Assembly: GCA_014925825.1 (NCBI GenBank) | Contig: JACGCK010000198.1 | Span: 19,267-83,266 of the forward strand | Length of the DNA stretch: 64,000 nucleotides | From: Pholiota molesta | Taxonomy: Eukaryota; Basidiomycota; Agaricomycetes; Agaricales; Strophariaceae | Direction: 5' to 3' | Part shown: positions 23,740 to 35,663 of the stretch, in pieces | Position numbering within the stretch: the stretch's first letter is position 1 | Layout of the letters: every line of letters starts with the position of its first letter | The notes under the pieces: model-generated | Told to the model about the DNA's origin: nothing | Database searches by the model: none | Seen by the model: the letters and a program-made list of their open reading frames with translations, nothing else | Translations under genes and position numbers: made by a program

Positions 23740-25444
23740 TCAATACACCGTAAGGAGTGCGCGTACCTTTGTGAGAGCAATGACTGCATCCCAATCCATC
23801 TGCGCATCTCTCCCATATTCGAACATCCACTCGCCTCCAACGCCACACAGGTTAGGAAAGACGCGCTTCAAAAACCCCGCGAGCGCCTCTTTCTGTGCCT
23901 CGCGTTCTGGAGCCCTCCCATTCCCAACATACAGGTACGTTATGTCCTTTTTGACAGGTGTCGCTGCTGACAACGGTGGCAGGTCGTTTCTGGCGTCGAA
24001 CGGCACCACGAAGTGCTCTAGGTGGGGACATTTGGTGAGGAGGTCTAGAATTCCGACGAGGGTCACGGAGGGCGGGAGACCCCAGCCAATCCTAGATCCC
24101 AATTGGAGACGACGAAGTTGTGGCCATGCTTTCGCCATCGCTTGTATATCTGTATCGCGCAGATCAAACGCGCAAGGCATATCAATTTCCACAGTAGTTA
24201 AATTGGGAAACGCCAACAGAGGCGCGAGGGCAAGTCCATCTATAATAGCATCCATCCTCAGCCGAGTAAAATCATGCGTTTCCTCTGGTGCGTGTTTCAT
24301 TGTAAATCGGTGCAATGCATTGAGATTTTGTCCGTCATTCAGAGCCAGAAGCAAAGTATTCAGTGTGCTTGCTGTAGGAATGATAGTGTGATGCAGGACA
24401 ATACTCTGGAGGAAAAGTGGCCGCATATGCTCGAATAGCTTGACGAGGTCTGGAAAATTGCTTTCAAACAATTCCAAGTGCTGTAATCCCGAAAACGGTG
24501 ACTTGATCGTGTATTCAACTGGACCGGTTAAGGCTTCAAGGATATCCTGAGCCGTATTGGCGGTCTGTAGCTTATACAGCCTGCGCTGTAAAGCCAGATG
24601 TCGGATTGCATCCGAGGTCAAGACATAGGACCCGCAGGACAGACTCCGCAGCTCTAGCAGCCGGGGAAGAATCGTGGACAGAGATAGCAATTCACGAGTT
24701 TCGAAGATGCTTTGGGCATTGGGGTCGTGTGGTGGAGGGATGTATGATGACGGAATGAGCTCGAGCACTTCTATATGCGGTCCAAGTCTTCCTAACAAAC
24801 CGAACATGGTTTCGGATTCCTTGTTATCTAAATCGCCCCAATGCATCGAGAAGCTCCTTATTTTCGACTCCAAAAAAATGGTAATACAAAGCAGGGACGT
24901 CCAGGGCATAACGCCGACAAACTCCAAGTGCTGGAGATTCGGGAACAGAGGTCCCTGGATCTCTTTTCTGACTTGAGTGGAGATGGGGACCAAAGCTGCC
25001 AGATCCCTGTCAATGGTTTCATTTCGCCAATGAGTGCTTCTTGCATCGGGGACATGTGAGATCCGTCTAATCCGTCTTGCGTAACTCGCGAATGTGCGCA
25101 AGCTGTCGGCTGACAAGTCGTGAATTTTTGACTAAAAACGGGAAGAAATGTATTGTTGAATTGTGAGCGATAAGCGCAAAATTAACAAATTATTCTGGAA
25201 CACTTGCAATGATATCGTCGAAGTCAAAATTATCGGGACTCTCCTGAGCAGGCGGCAGAGTCTTGATCAGCGGACCAAGGTTGCCCTGTGTGTGCCACAA
25301 AATGTCCAGCGCCGTCTCTTTAAATCCTTGGCATGTCAGCGCTAGAGCTAGCAGATCTTTTGCTGCGTGTGTTCCAGGAGGACGATAAAACGTTACTTTG
25401 AAGATCAGGTCGAGGATATCTGGCTGTTCCAGACATCGATGCAT
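23740..25444 (-). CDS. F-box protein with leucine-rich C-terminal region
   Basis: The F-box-like opening is MHRCLEQPDILDLIFKVTFY, followed by DLLALALTCQGFKETALDIL and the Trp-containing DILWHTQGNLGPLIKTLP. This is typical of agaricomycete F-box proteins, which usually begin at MHRCLE, so I prefer the ATG at 25444. An in-frame ATG at 25588 would add 48 residues of no known type. One intron (after DDIIAS, ending gtttttag) joins to SKIHDLSADSLRTFASYARR. The remaining ~450 residues contain irregular Leu-rich stretches (FSGLQHLELFESNFPDLVKL, FPNLTTVEIDMP, WPQLRRLQLGS, CPHLEHFVVPF), as expected for a substrate-recognition LRR-like solenoid. F-box proteins link substrates to SCF ubiquitin ligases through Skp1. 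The substrate cannot be inferred. It is followed upstream by a second F-box gene in the same orientation. Confidence 0.72.
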
Positions 25445-25844
25445 AATAGTTGGTTCTGAAAGGGTTTCGCGCATGTTTCGAGCGATAATTGCCTTTCGAT
25501 ATTTGGCAGATCGCAGGCACGTGTAAGCTGCTTCCATTAATCCTGTCGCCGTGTCGGTGGACACAATAACCGACATACGACGATCCAACTTGATCCAATG
25601 GATAAGAAGAGAATACTAATCATATATGCAGAAACTCGTACTGACTAATTACAAGCCTAGTTCGACATGAGAGCATTGGAGAAATTAAGTACAAATGTAG
25701 GGCTTTTACTACAGTGGTGATACAATTCTAACCAATCAACAAATCCCAAACGAATATCAGCTCCAAGAAACCTACAATCCTCTACCTATTCGATTGCACC
25801 TACTTTCGTGTCCCGGTTCAATAACACATTCGCTATAAATGTAC

Positions 25845-28240
25845 TTACTCATAGCACAAAATAAATATCCTGCCGGTCTTATCAGAAAGAATAATCGCGC
25901 CCTGCGACTGGTCGATATTGATCGTCTCCACTGTGCCCAGGTCCAGCTCGGGCGGAGACTCCAGCGTGCGCACCTCCGCCTCCTTCGCCGTCCCGCGCTC
26001 GACCCCAAACTCCTCGCTGAACGGCGGGAAGGTGACGAACCGCAGACACTTCGGGTCCTTCTCGTTGGGGCCGTCCGGCCTCATCCCGCGCTTGTCTTCC
26101 TCGCTCTCGACGTACTCCACCCACACGGCGTGCCCAAAGTCCACTGCGACGAGCGGGCGCGGCCGCTCCGACATGCCGTCCCCGTCGTCCTCCTCCGGGC
26201 CGTCGAAGACGCGCACCACCTCGAACGGGGTGCTCACGTACCACAGGTGCATGAGCGCGTCGTCCCGCGCGCTCTCCGACAGTGATGCGCATTTCTTCGG
26301 TAGCTCTTGCTCGTCCTCGGCGGGGCCTTTTCCTTTGGCGGCTTTCTCTTTCTCCTGGTCATCGATTAAAGGAAAGACGCCGTCGCCCCACTCGGCATGG
26401 TCGATGGGCACGCGGAAGTAGTGTTGCGCAAGGACGAACCGCGTGCGATGTGTTTGGGGATCGTGGGCGGCGAGGAGCACCACAGTGCAGCTCACACGGG
26501 GAATATTTGGCAGGCTGGGCCACCATTGGCGCACGAAGTGCGCGCTTTCAGGGTACCAAGGCGGGAATGGGTATGGATTGGGGTTATCCAGGCTCGCTGC
26601 GGTTGGTATAATAGAAGACGTTGAAGAAGAAGAAAGCGAGGACGAAGATGAGGACGAAGATGATGGAGATGATGAGAGCATGGACGATGATTGTTGCGAC
26701 GATCCAACGTCGCCGTTTTGTATTGGGATCCCAGAAGGCATGGGGATGTAAGATTGGAAATCAGTATCATCCGAGTTGTCTCGAGGATCAGTGTCGAGAT
26801 CAGGTTCAGAGTCAGTCATATCTGGATATAATGGGAAAGTGAATTTTTTCTTGAGCGTCCGGGCAGGAAAAACCCGCTTTGAGATGACAGGCGTTGAACG
26901 GGGATGAGAAAGTTTGGTGATGTATGTGCGCAGGAGAGAGAGAGGGTAAAAATATTGATAAGCCGCATCACTTTCTTCGCAATGTATGACGATATATTGG
27001 TCGTATAAGATGCAAGACCAATTCGAGGACATGACCTAGAAACAACTGTCAGTATGGCATAGCGACGAAGCTGAAGGCAACTCACGCATTCAATTCCTGT
27101 GTCTATGAAGACGTATTCCTTCTTATTCCAGTCTGGAAGCGCGTACAGCCCGATCGTATTGGATGTTGAGACCCAGATAAATGCAGACAATAATCTTTCC
27201 GCCGGGTCAAGGAGGAAAACGTTCATTACTACACCAGTGGTGCGAAATCCAGTGACATGAGAGAAAACAGGAGGGTTTATAGAGCTTTCTCCCGAAGGTC
27301 CATCGGAGAAAGTTAATCGCATGAGCACGAATTCCATGACCCTATCGTCATCATAACTAGTACACATGAACATGGGTCAAAGAGAGAGTTTATAAAGAAA
27401 GAAAGACACGCACGATCCTGTCAAAACCTTCGCCATTGTAAAAAACACGGTCCTTTCCTCAAATTCGACTCTACACTTCCATAGTTCCCATCTAGCGCCT
27501 GGGTTCCATTCCGCGAGGCATACGTCCGCCTGCACATCCCAGCACACAACCTTTCCGCTCTTGGTGGCGCATAAAGTATAACTGGACGTGATCGGGGAGA
27601 GCCAGTCGACTTCCTCTCCCGGCGGAGCGCTCACGATCTTGTACCATTTGTGGCCTTCCTCTTTAACATTGGCTGCCAGACGGCCCGTCGGCGACACGTC
27701 CATGTAGTTGGAGTGTGAATTGATTCCGGTCGTATATGGCTCTGGGGCGATGGGTCGAGGGGCGCGATTACGCCAGGCCGTCTCGTAGTGTGCTGCCTTG
27801 TTGACTGACTGAATGAGGCTTTCTGTACTGAGATCCGACAGCCGTTGGAAGCCTTTCAAAGGTAAGGCTCGACATCGTCGAAGAAGATCGTTGGCGAGTT
27901 TACGATATACTGGGCGAGTGGTGGATGCGTCGTATAGAGATTTGCAAGTCTGAAAGACAGGAGGTTAGCTATAGTTCAACTGAATCCCAAGCCAGAAGAG
28001 CGTTCCCAAAGTTTAGCAGCGATGCCACTTGAGATTTTCCGCATAGAAATCATAGAAACTCACCAAATGCAAAGCGTGTACATCGCGAAGGTCCAGATAA
28101 GTCGCGATGTTGAGCAGCAGATCGTACGGAAGAGTGCCGAGGCCCATTTCTCCTTCTATGGCTTTGGTTCCTTTGGGTATTTCTGGAGAGCTTGAACGCA
28201 CGCCCAACATATATGTACTACTCAGGCGAAGAAATGCCAC
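25845..28240 (-). CDS. F-box protein, about 800 residues
   Basis: Exon 1 carries the F-box: LGTLPYDLLLNIATYLDLRD then VHALHLV, joined by an intron to TCKSLYDASTTRPVYRKLAN. The first ATG is at 28240, and an in-frame Met just before the F-box (MGLGTLPYDLL) is an alternative start. The body contains beta-rich segments of a possible propeller (EEVDWLSPITSSYTLCATKS, GKVVCWDVQADVCLAEWNPG, GLYALPDWNKKEYVFID). A long last exon has an acidic linker, a run of about 30 mostly serine residues, and GAIILSDKTGRIFILCYE at the end. The architecture is common in agaricomycetes: an F-box followed by a divergent C-terminal domain thought to bind ubiquitination substrates. The Ser run is encoded by mixed codons. 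Splice joins in the middle (near 27040-27090 and 27370-27410) are plausible but not all checked. Confidence 0.68.
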
Positions 28241-29304
28241 AGAAAACAGGATACAACGGATTTCCCAAGCTTCGGAATCGACGGTGACTCGTGCAGCCCT
28301 GGCCTAAATTAGATCGCAGTGAGTTCCAGGCTCCGTCGAGGGGCGTTGGCTGCTGGGCTTCCTGGCTGCGGCGTCGATTGACGAAGGATTCCACCAGTCG
28401 TGGACAACGACTGAGAGAGTAAGAGACCAAGATGCACGTCGGAGCCACCTAGTAGTACGACGACGAGCACAGCCGTTGATCTCGGCTCCTCACGGTGATC
28501 TTGCCGCTTAATACAAGCCACAACATCTCATTCACCTCTTGTGTCCTCCATTCCGTCGAAACAACACGGCTCGTCTTATCCGGTCAATGTTAGACGGCAC
28601 AAAAAGGCCATGGACATGATAGTGGCATGTTTTCATCTGGCCTTTCTCGGTGGCCACGATTGGCAGAACTGGCATCCTGGTCTTTTGTCGCGTGGTTCAA
28701 ATGCTCTGAACTTCAAACTATGACCCTACACCATATACGTTCTCCTGGGGTTGGTATATATGTACCGATTATACTGGCTTTTCGTCTGTGGAACACTGAA
28801 AGCTTGGGCTAACGGCGGGATCATTATCTGGGCTAATTTGGTACCGTTTGACACTCGATGCTTTCCTTGTGAATTACATTGTCCGGCAACTCCTTACGCG
28901 GTGCGCACGACGATGGGCGCTCTATTGGAATTCGAAAATACCTCGACCTCGGCGAACTTTCTGCAGCATGCAACACGTATCTAATCTAAAAATTAAGCTC
29001 GAATTCAACACTTGGACAGTAGGATTCCAAATTCCCAGCGAATAAAGCACAGTCTAGATCCATCTTCGAAAAGTACTGCGCTAAATTTATGCTGGGGCTT
29101 CTCGCATCCCTTCCGTGCTTATAGGCAAATGGCTACAACAGCGCGCCATAGAGGTTTCTTTGACCCCCTTCTCTTACGACAGCATTGGTCAACTCCATCA
29201 TAGATCACATCTTAAAGTCTTCTTTTCTTGGATATGTTCCACCTGCAAGTATGGAAAGCTTTGTATTCTTCTCTCTCCGGTCTAATTTCCGAGAGGCTGC
29301 ACGG
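28241..29304. other. Intergenic region with decayed coding-like fragments
   Basis: Several short open frames on the plus strand (28541-28723, 28848-29045, 29012-29203) have partly protein-like text such as FLVNYIVRQLLTRCARRW and NLKIKLEFNTW. They sit in different frames with no sensible splicing between them. It may be a dead F-box/LRR-type gene, which is a guess. The right part is the promoter of the expansin-like gene. Confidence 0.3.
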
Positions 29305-29312
29305 TATAAAAG
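29305..29312 (+). promoter_or_regulatory. TATA box of the expansin-like gene
   Basis: TATAAAAG lies 71 bases before the ATG at 29383 and fits a strongly regulated secreted-protein gene with a short leader. Confidence 0.55.
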
Positions 29313-29382
29313 CTTGCTCGTATCCTCTACTTCAACAGTCACTATTACTCCAAGACCCGAGTTTTCTTTTCTACTTTTTATC

Positions 29383-30044
29383 ATGAAATTTTTCTGTCAA
29401 GGGTTCCTCCTCCTCTCTTTCAGTCTTGTTTCGAGCATGGCACAAATGCATGGGACTGGAGATTGTAAGTTTTTCTTCTTCATAACGTTTAGTCGAATGG
29501 GCTAATTTAAATTCATTATCCCTATTTATCAGTATTCAACTTTGTTCCAGGACTCGGAGCCTGTGGAAATACCAACAACAGCGAACAGATCGTCGCTTCA
29601 GTCTCAACCGCAGTTTTCAGTAAATTTCCGTGCGTATCCTCCAGCGACATCGAAACGACCGTTATTGACATCCCTATTTCTCCAGAGGAGCCACTGCAAA
29701 CCCGAACAAGTATGGCTCTCTCCAATATTCCTTTCTTACGCTAATATCTTCTGCCTCTACCTCCTCAAAGAAACCCGATATGCCAGCACAAAATCCTCAT
29801 TGTGTGTGAGTACTACTATCTGTCAGGTGTTGGTTTTCATTTGTGGACACAACAAGTTGATATCGCGATTGTTTCAATCCTTGCTTTAGCTGGAAAGAAG
29901 AATGTCACAGCCTCCATCGTTGACTTCTTCGCCTCGGAGTCGAAGAACGATGCCAATAATGTCGGCTTATCGTCGACTGGCTTCGACAAGTTTGCGAATG
30001 AGAGTGATGGGATCGTTCCGAATGTGACGTGGTCGATAATTTAG
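29383..30044 (+). CDS. Small secreted expansin-like (RlpA/barwin-like) protein
   Basis: A signal peptide (MKFFCQGFLLLSFSLVSSMA, cleavage near AQM) is followed by the double-psi beta-barrel signature of fungal expansin-like proteins. Exons join as GTGD, then LFNFVPGLGACGNTNNSEQI, then FPGATANPN, then KNPICQHKILIV, then SGKKNVTASIVDFFASESKN, ending GIVPNVTWSII. Four short introns are used. Known relatives have a TVTDRCxGC-type segment where this protein reads TASIVDFFASES, so the two cysteines normally there are gone. The C-terminal SSTGFDKFANESDGIVPNVTW still matches the family's SPTAFxxLAxxxxGxxxVxW pattern. Relatives are secreted and linked to wall loosening or development, with no hydrolase activity. 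Loss of the cysteine pair suggests one fewer disulfide. A TATA box sits upstream. Confidence 0.72.
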
Positions 30045-30333
30045 GTCTTGGTAGTATTCATCGCGACTTGGGAGTATACGAGAACCAGTAATATGTTATT
30101 CACTTGTTTCTGATTTCTTTTTCAGTCAATGGCTGGACAAACCTCTTCCAGTCTCTTCCCCATGTATAAAGTCACGTGTATTTATCGACCTTGAGCTTGA
30201 TCAACGACAACGTTGCGGTCGCCTGGCTCCTCTCTTATCTACTACTACCCAAAACCGCGTTCGAATCGTCCAATCCAAACCCTGTTCATCTTTTGTATTT
30301 ACATCTATAAACTTGAAAAACCTACCACCAGTA

Positions 30334-32297
30334 ATGGGGAAATCAAAGAACAAAGGGTTCAAGATGGCCGTACGTCCGGAGACTACGTTTACCTACGATA
30401 TGATTGACAATATATGCTCAAAATGAGTGTTTTCAAGAAAAAAAAGGTCGCGCCTGAGAAGTTCCTAGTAGTAGTCAATCCATGGGGAATGAGTCAGAGA
30501 GGTGATTTTAGCACCTCCGATGTTAATAACATCGGGGCCTGGTTCGAATTTATGCTCCGGGCGGACCACCCTGGCGTGGGCATCCAAGCCATGTACTACC
30601 AAAGAACAGTTAGTTATCTATGCTATCTACGCTGTATCGATCTGATCAATATTTCTGTCAGCATAGGAATATCATCGTTGAACTACCACGGGAGGTCAAG
30701 GATATCACCAACTACCTCGGTCGACATTACTACTCCCAGTTCCTGACGCATTCTCCCCTCTCTGATAAGTATGCAGATATATACGAGTACAAGTACTCGT
30801 TCCACGGAGATCCAGGCGAAAAAAGCGAGTTTACCAGTCCATAAAACACAACGCAAATGCTCTACTAACCTTCACGACAGATTGGTCCATTGGATACCCC
30901 AGTTACAAAGAGATCCCTCAAGGAATCCCGCTCGCAAACCCCTACCCTTGCCCCGGTACCTCAGGTGCACCCCCGATCGATGTTGCGGACTACGCATATC
31001 CCATTCCACCGCTCGTTTATGAACGTCGCATAGAGAGGCTTGCATCTGAATTGCAAACAAAAGCTGCCGCCGCCGCGACTGCCAATCCCCACCACTCTGC
31101 ATATCCAGAATCCTCCCTTTTTTCTGGTTCAGTAAAAAATGAAGCGCGATCAAGCAGTCATCTGGATAAAGGGAAGGGGAAAATGGTAGACCCACCGTCT
31201 TTTCCGATTATTCCTGTAGGATTTTTATTCTGGACGCTATGGGCGCATTTTCTTTACTGACTGCACGCATGCGTCAGGAATCTGCATTTACACAGTATTC
31301 TCCTCCCGATCATCTCACTGCAAAGATGAAAGGACCGATTACCGATCGTGCAGAAGCGACTTCGTCGATCGTAAAGAAAATGGATCCATACGAAGAAGGT
31401 ATCCATACGTGTCTTGCAATTAATCAACAATATCACTTTTCGCCCTGATTATGTTACTTTAGACGAATTAGCGGCACAATCTCTTGCTTTTACCCAGAGC
31501 GATATAAAAGACGAAGCAGAAGATTTCTTATCTTCTCTTATTGGTCGGCCCAAAGAGGAGGAGGACGAGAAGCCCCGAATCTCCCCTGACGTCGGCGAAG
31601 GTATGGACAATAATTTCACTTGGATATTGAGGCTAAATCGACCTCGATTTCAGACGACTATGAGCCTTCAACGGAGTTGTTGGCGATGTTCGGAACACTT
31701 CCACCCGGGCTGGATACCGCCGACACCGCTCCCGAAGACAATCCCGACGATGGATTCGATGTCAAGGTAAAGCCGGAACCTATGGAAGAGGCAATGCCAG
31801 GTGCGCATTTCGTGCTTTTGTATCACTGAAATGAAACCTTAGGTTCGCACCAGAGTACCAACCCTCTGAAGAACTGTTGGAAACTCTACGAGGTTTCCTT
31901 ACCTCCCAACCAAACGACTCTCAACAAACTCCATCTATAAAAAACGAGTTCGAAGACTCCTATATCAGTAAGTCCGGCCGCCTCCTCGCACTCTAATTCC
32001 GAACACGAAGGAGGTTGATATACCTACCTACGACTGCCTCACAGATCATCCACCGGTGAAATCTGAGCCCATGGACGACGACCGAGCGTTTGATTTCCAG
32101 TCGAGACACTATCGACAAGGGACATCAAGAGACCCCCGAGCCCGACGACAAGGGCCATGTAAGTCGAGTCGGCAACCTTAGCCAATTTGCCACACGTCTG
32201 ATCTCTCTTCATAGCCAACGTGTCTGTAAGCAAGAGACGTTACTCGCCAACTCATTATGGCGTTTCGAAACGTGTCAAGATGGAGGACGACGCCTGA
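30334..32297 (+). CDS. Unknown protein with an array of SUMO-consensus motifs
   Basis: A multi-exon gene starts MGKSKNKGFKMA and splices to KKKVAPEKFLVVVNPWGMSQ. The N-terminal ~110 residues look folded (NNIGAWFEFMLRADHPGVGI, then IIVELPREVKDITNYLGRHY). I recognise no family. The rest is low-complexity and acidic. It contains six psi-K-x-E motifs spread over several exons: VKNE, IKDE, VKPE, IKNE, VKSE and VKME, three of them followed within a few residues by acidic stretches. This fits sumoylation sites, including negatively charged ones. The last exon reads NVSVSKRRYSPTHYGVSKRV, then KMEDDA and stop, with basic clusters consistent with nuclear location. Introns are 50-60 bases and the inspected joins keep frame (for example CGACAAGGGCCAT/gtaagt...catag/CCAAC). 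Nuclear role and modification are inferences. Confidence 0.6.
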
Positions 32298-32584
32298 ATA
32301 ATTATCTACACTAGTGTATTCACCTTCGATATCTCGCCAATGTACAATTTTACGATCAACACTTACTTTCTTTGCAACCATTCAATATTCAGTACTCAGT
32401 CACGAATCTTCAATCACAAGTTTACTTCAACATGGAAGATGTTATTCAAAAGATATTGGAAATATTCGACAAGATACGTGGCAGACATTTATAGGGCCCT
32501 TTTGGCCATCAGACAAAAAAATTCGAGAGAGAAGAAACACATCTAGTCTATAGCAGACTTGGAAGCCTCTTAGCCAGCCATCAT

Positions 32585-34439
32585 TTACCAGATCCTGGTG
32601 TCGAGGAGCAAATCGGTGTTGCCCTCCAAGCCAATGCACGCCTTCAGGAAACTCTCCAGGGCATTGCGCTGCCTGTTGAGACTGTTAACGACCTCAGTGC
32701 CTGCAATAAAAAAATCATCAGCGATTACAGTTCGCGAACGGAGCAGCAGTGGATGTACGCTTACCAGGCTTGACGAGCGGAGCCTTGAGCATGTACGAGA
32801 GCAGAGAGAGCACGGAGTACAGCGGCGCGAAATCCTGCTGCTCGCCGACCTTGCGGTACTTGACGCGCGTCAAGAGTTCGCAAAGGATGGCCAAGTCCAA
32901 GATGAGCGGGGTGGCAAGAAGGGAATCCTAAAAATAGAAAAGCAGTTGAGCATTGTGCACGATACCGATAAAAAAAAAATAAGAAGTGACTGACCTCGCA
33001 CTCGTTGAAGATGTTGATGGTGGAGCGCCCGCCGCAGAAGATCTCAGAGTAGTACTCGTCGATGGCGCGCTTGGAGTCGCCCACGGCGGGGACATACTTG
33101 ATGACAACAATATGGTCCGGGTGCTCGCCCTTGCCGACGGCGCCGCCCTTCGCGCCGACCGCCGGCGCCTTGTACAGGAGGCGGTTCGCGTCGACCATGT
33201 CGTCGACGACGCTGCTCTTGCTGATCTCCTTGCTCTTGAACTGCGCCTCCGCGGACAGGTTGTGCCCGTCGTTGTTGCCGAGGTGGTTGTACGAGGCGAT
33301 GGAGAGGGGCTTGATGCCGGCGTTCACGAGGAACTCGGCGAGGACGGACTTGAGCTTGGTCTGGCCGGACTTCAGGTCGTCGCCGCCGATGAACGACTGC
33401 TGGCGCTCGGCGAGCTGGATGACACCGGGGACGAAGGTGTTCTGCGGAGCGCCATTGATGAAGGGCTCGCCCTCGAGGATGGCAGCCACAGCGAAGACAG
33501 TGGAAGGGGAGACCTCAGAGTGGGACGTCTTGATCGCGTTGAGGAGGTTGTCCGCGGTGTCGTTCACGCCGGGGATGAGGTCGGCGTAGCGCTCGGTGTT
33601 GGCCGTCCAGAAGACGACGACGCGGTCCAGGCCGTTATCCTGCTTGAACTTGCGGATATCAGCGCGGATGTGGTCGAGATGCGCCTGCTTGTCGTTTCCA
33701 GGGATGAGGTTGTCAGCGCGCGCCTCCTGGTTGGCGGCGATGAAATCGGGGTAGTAGATGGAAGGAAGAGGCTTTCCGAGGAGCGCCATGTGAGGCGCAA
33801 CTTGGCGCTGGAGGTCATAGTCCAAGACCTGGGCGCGCTCCATGGCCTTGTCCATAGAGACGCCGGAGATATCCCAACCACCGAGGACGAGGTCGTTGGG
33901 GTGGACCATGGGGAGGACATCGGAAATGGGAACGTGGACCTCCTTTCCAGAGCCGGGCTCAGTGCCGATGCGCACAGTGGACGCGCGAAGGACGGAGCCA
34001 ATGTAGTTGGGCTGCTGGATGCCGGATTTGGTGTGCCAGATGATATTGTGACGGTTGGCGAGGATCGTCGCGCACAACGTGGAACCGTTGTTGCCGCCGA
34101 GGCCAATCATCATCAATCTGCAGATTCGATGTCAAGACACGTGGAATGGCGATCAGAAGAGAAGAGTACGAACCCAGTCTTAGACACGGTGCGTTTGGTC
34201 TGGAATTCATATTCCTGCACGGTCGGCTTGACAAGGAAGTGACCTTCGGTGACGGTGACTTCAGAACCGCGGTTGGCAAACTTGGCGGTGATGTGTTCGT
34301 TCGAGTAGGACGTGTTCTCGGACTCGACGGTGATCGAGTGGGGACGACGAACAGCGGTGGGGTGGATGGGGAGCACTGATTCGAGTTCAGCCTCAGGGGT
34401 GTTGTACCCAGAGGTGTTGGTGGACAGAATAGGTGCCAT
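32585..34439 (-). CDS. INO1: Inositol-3-phosphate synthase
   Basis: This enzyme converts glucose 6-phosphate to 1D-myo-inositol 3-phosphate with NAD+, the first step of inositol and phosphatidylinositol synthesis in the cytosol. The start is at 34439 ([20 protein letters not shown]). One intron follows VSKTG, then the NAD-binding loop reads [20 protein letters not shown]. Other family signatures are [80 protein letters not shown], and [20 protein letters not shown] with the catalytic lysines region. Two further introns lead to [20 protein letters not shown] and the end [15 protein letters not shown]. The length of about 540 residues is normal. A minus-strand TATA-like TATAAAAG sits at 34671-34678. 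I did not find a clear inositol-responsive element by eye. Confidence 0.95.
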
Positions 34440-34670
34440 TTAGATAATATTTGTGACCGACGTTTGCAGGAATAGAATCAGAAAGAAATCAAAAATCCGG
34501 CGGAGGTGTGTTTGTTGCCTCTATGAGAGTTGTGGGAGCTGCAGAGGTTGTTCGAGTACATGCAAAATTTGCAAGTAATCCTAGATGAGGTAGGGGTGGC
34601 CGAAACCGACGAGAGGGTGCGACGCGAGAGATGGAAGTTGGTTACTGAAACAAAGAGCCAGAGGGGGGCG

Positions 34671-34678
34671 CTTTTATA
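34671..34678 (-). promoter_or_regulatory. Possible TATA box of INO1
   Basis: TATAAAAG on the minus strand, 232 bases before the INO1 start codon. The distance implies a leader of about 200 bases. Confidence 0.35.
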
Positions 34679-35311
34679 GGTGTTTGGGCGAGAGGGACGT
34701 GGGTGATTGGGGAAATTTGCACGAGGGGATTGTGGTAGAACGCAAAAGGGTGCGGGTTTGACCGCCACGGTGTCAACCGCATTTATGTCACAATCTTTCG
34801 AAGTCCGGCCACCGAAATTTCGAATCGTACGATCAGAAACGGATCCAATATCCCGGTACAATGAAGACAAATGATTAGATTCCTCAGAGCAATTGATAAG
34901 ATTCACGCTGCTTGTACGGCTACAATCCCTTCACTAATCGTTGAGAAACCTAACTCAATGAGCAAAAATAAATCTGGCTGTTATCTACTTATAAGTCCAA
35001 CACATTTCCAGATAAATTTAGACTCTTTCGCATCGCAAAACGCGAAAAAAAAGAAACTCACGTCTGTCGAAAGCCGTTTTATAAACGAGACATGTGCTTC
35101 ACCATGCGTCTCGGCAGAACGAGTGCGGAAGTTGAAATATTCGGCATCGAGATATCTATCAGCGGATGCTTTGATTAGCGGTTGGCTGCTGCACTCGGTT
35201 GCAGACTGCAGCGTCTAGAACTAAGACGAAATGACGTTCATCCTCCCTGGTTTGTGGATTTAGGGTGACGATAACGTCTTGCGCCACCTCCCGAAGGTGA
35301 TAAATACATTA
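34679..35311. other. Intergenic region, no gene
   Basis: INO1 upstream sequence and the target region of the transposon. No coding feature recognised. Confidence 0.4.
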
Positions 35312-35319
35312 CTGCTGCT
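35312..35319 (+). repeat. Target-site duplication of outer element, left
   Basis: CTGCTGCT immediately before the left terminal inverted repeat, repeated exactly at 37345-37352. Confidence 0.75.
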
Positions 35320-35356
35320 AGGCCCCCGGGCAATAGCATAAACGGCCCGATGCCAA

Positions 35357-35496
35357 TCCGGACAAAATTTTGACATTTTGGCCCTCTAGGCCGGGTGTGG
35401 GTCCGGACAAAAATGGGGTATATTGGGCCCCAAGCTCGATCCCATTTCCGGACAAATATTGGCTGTCTCGAGGAAGGCGCGATCCATAGTCCGGAC
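35357..35496 (+). repeat. Subterminal TCCGGACA repeats, left cluster
   Basis: TCCGGACA occurs at 35357, 35402, 35447 and 35490, spaced 43-45 bases. The first three continue AAA. Confidence 0.7.
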
Positions 35497-35575
35497 ATGG
35501 GCAGGGTTCGAACCAGCGAGAAGTAAAAGTCTGCAGACTCAGTAGACTAAACCAATACACTATACTACATAGTTA
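35490..35575 (-). other. tRNA-like segment inside the outer transposon
   Basis: On the minus strand TATAGTGTATTGGTTTAG resembles a Pol III A box. GGTTCGAACC at 35505-35514 is a perfect B box, at a spacing near that of a tRNA. The anticodon arm does not fold into a normal 5-bp stem with a 7-base loop, and no acceptor stem is obvious. I therefore read it as a tRNA-derived relic, not a working tRNA gene. Confidence 0.3.
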
Positions 35576-35655
35576 ACGAGTGATTCAGAGTACATACAAA
35601 TTATTGCTATCTAATATTGTTAGATAGATTTTAAATTGAGATCCATCGAAACAGC

Positions 35656-35663
35656 ATTGCATG
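35656..35663 (+). repeat. Target-site duplication of nested element, left
   Basis: ATTGCATG directly before the nested element, repeated exactly at 36792-36799. Confidence 0.75.

Noticed and set aside
32986..34242. 418-codon plus-strand open frame
   Set aside because: It is antisense to INO1. The long frame comes from the GC-rich codon bias of the real gene on the other strand.
34440..34860. Inositol-responsive element upstream of INO1
   Set aside because: No clear CATGTGAAAT-type motif was seen by eye on either strand.
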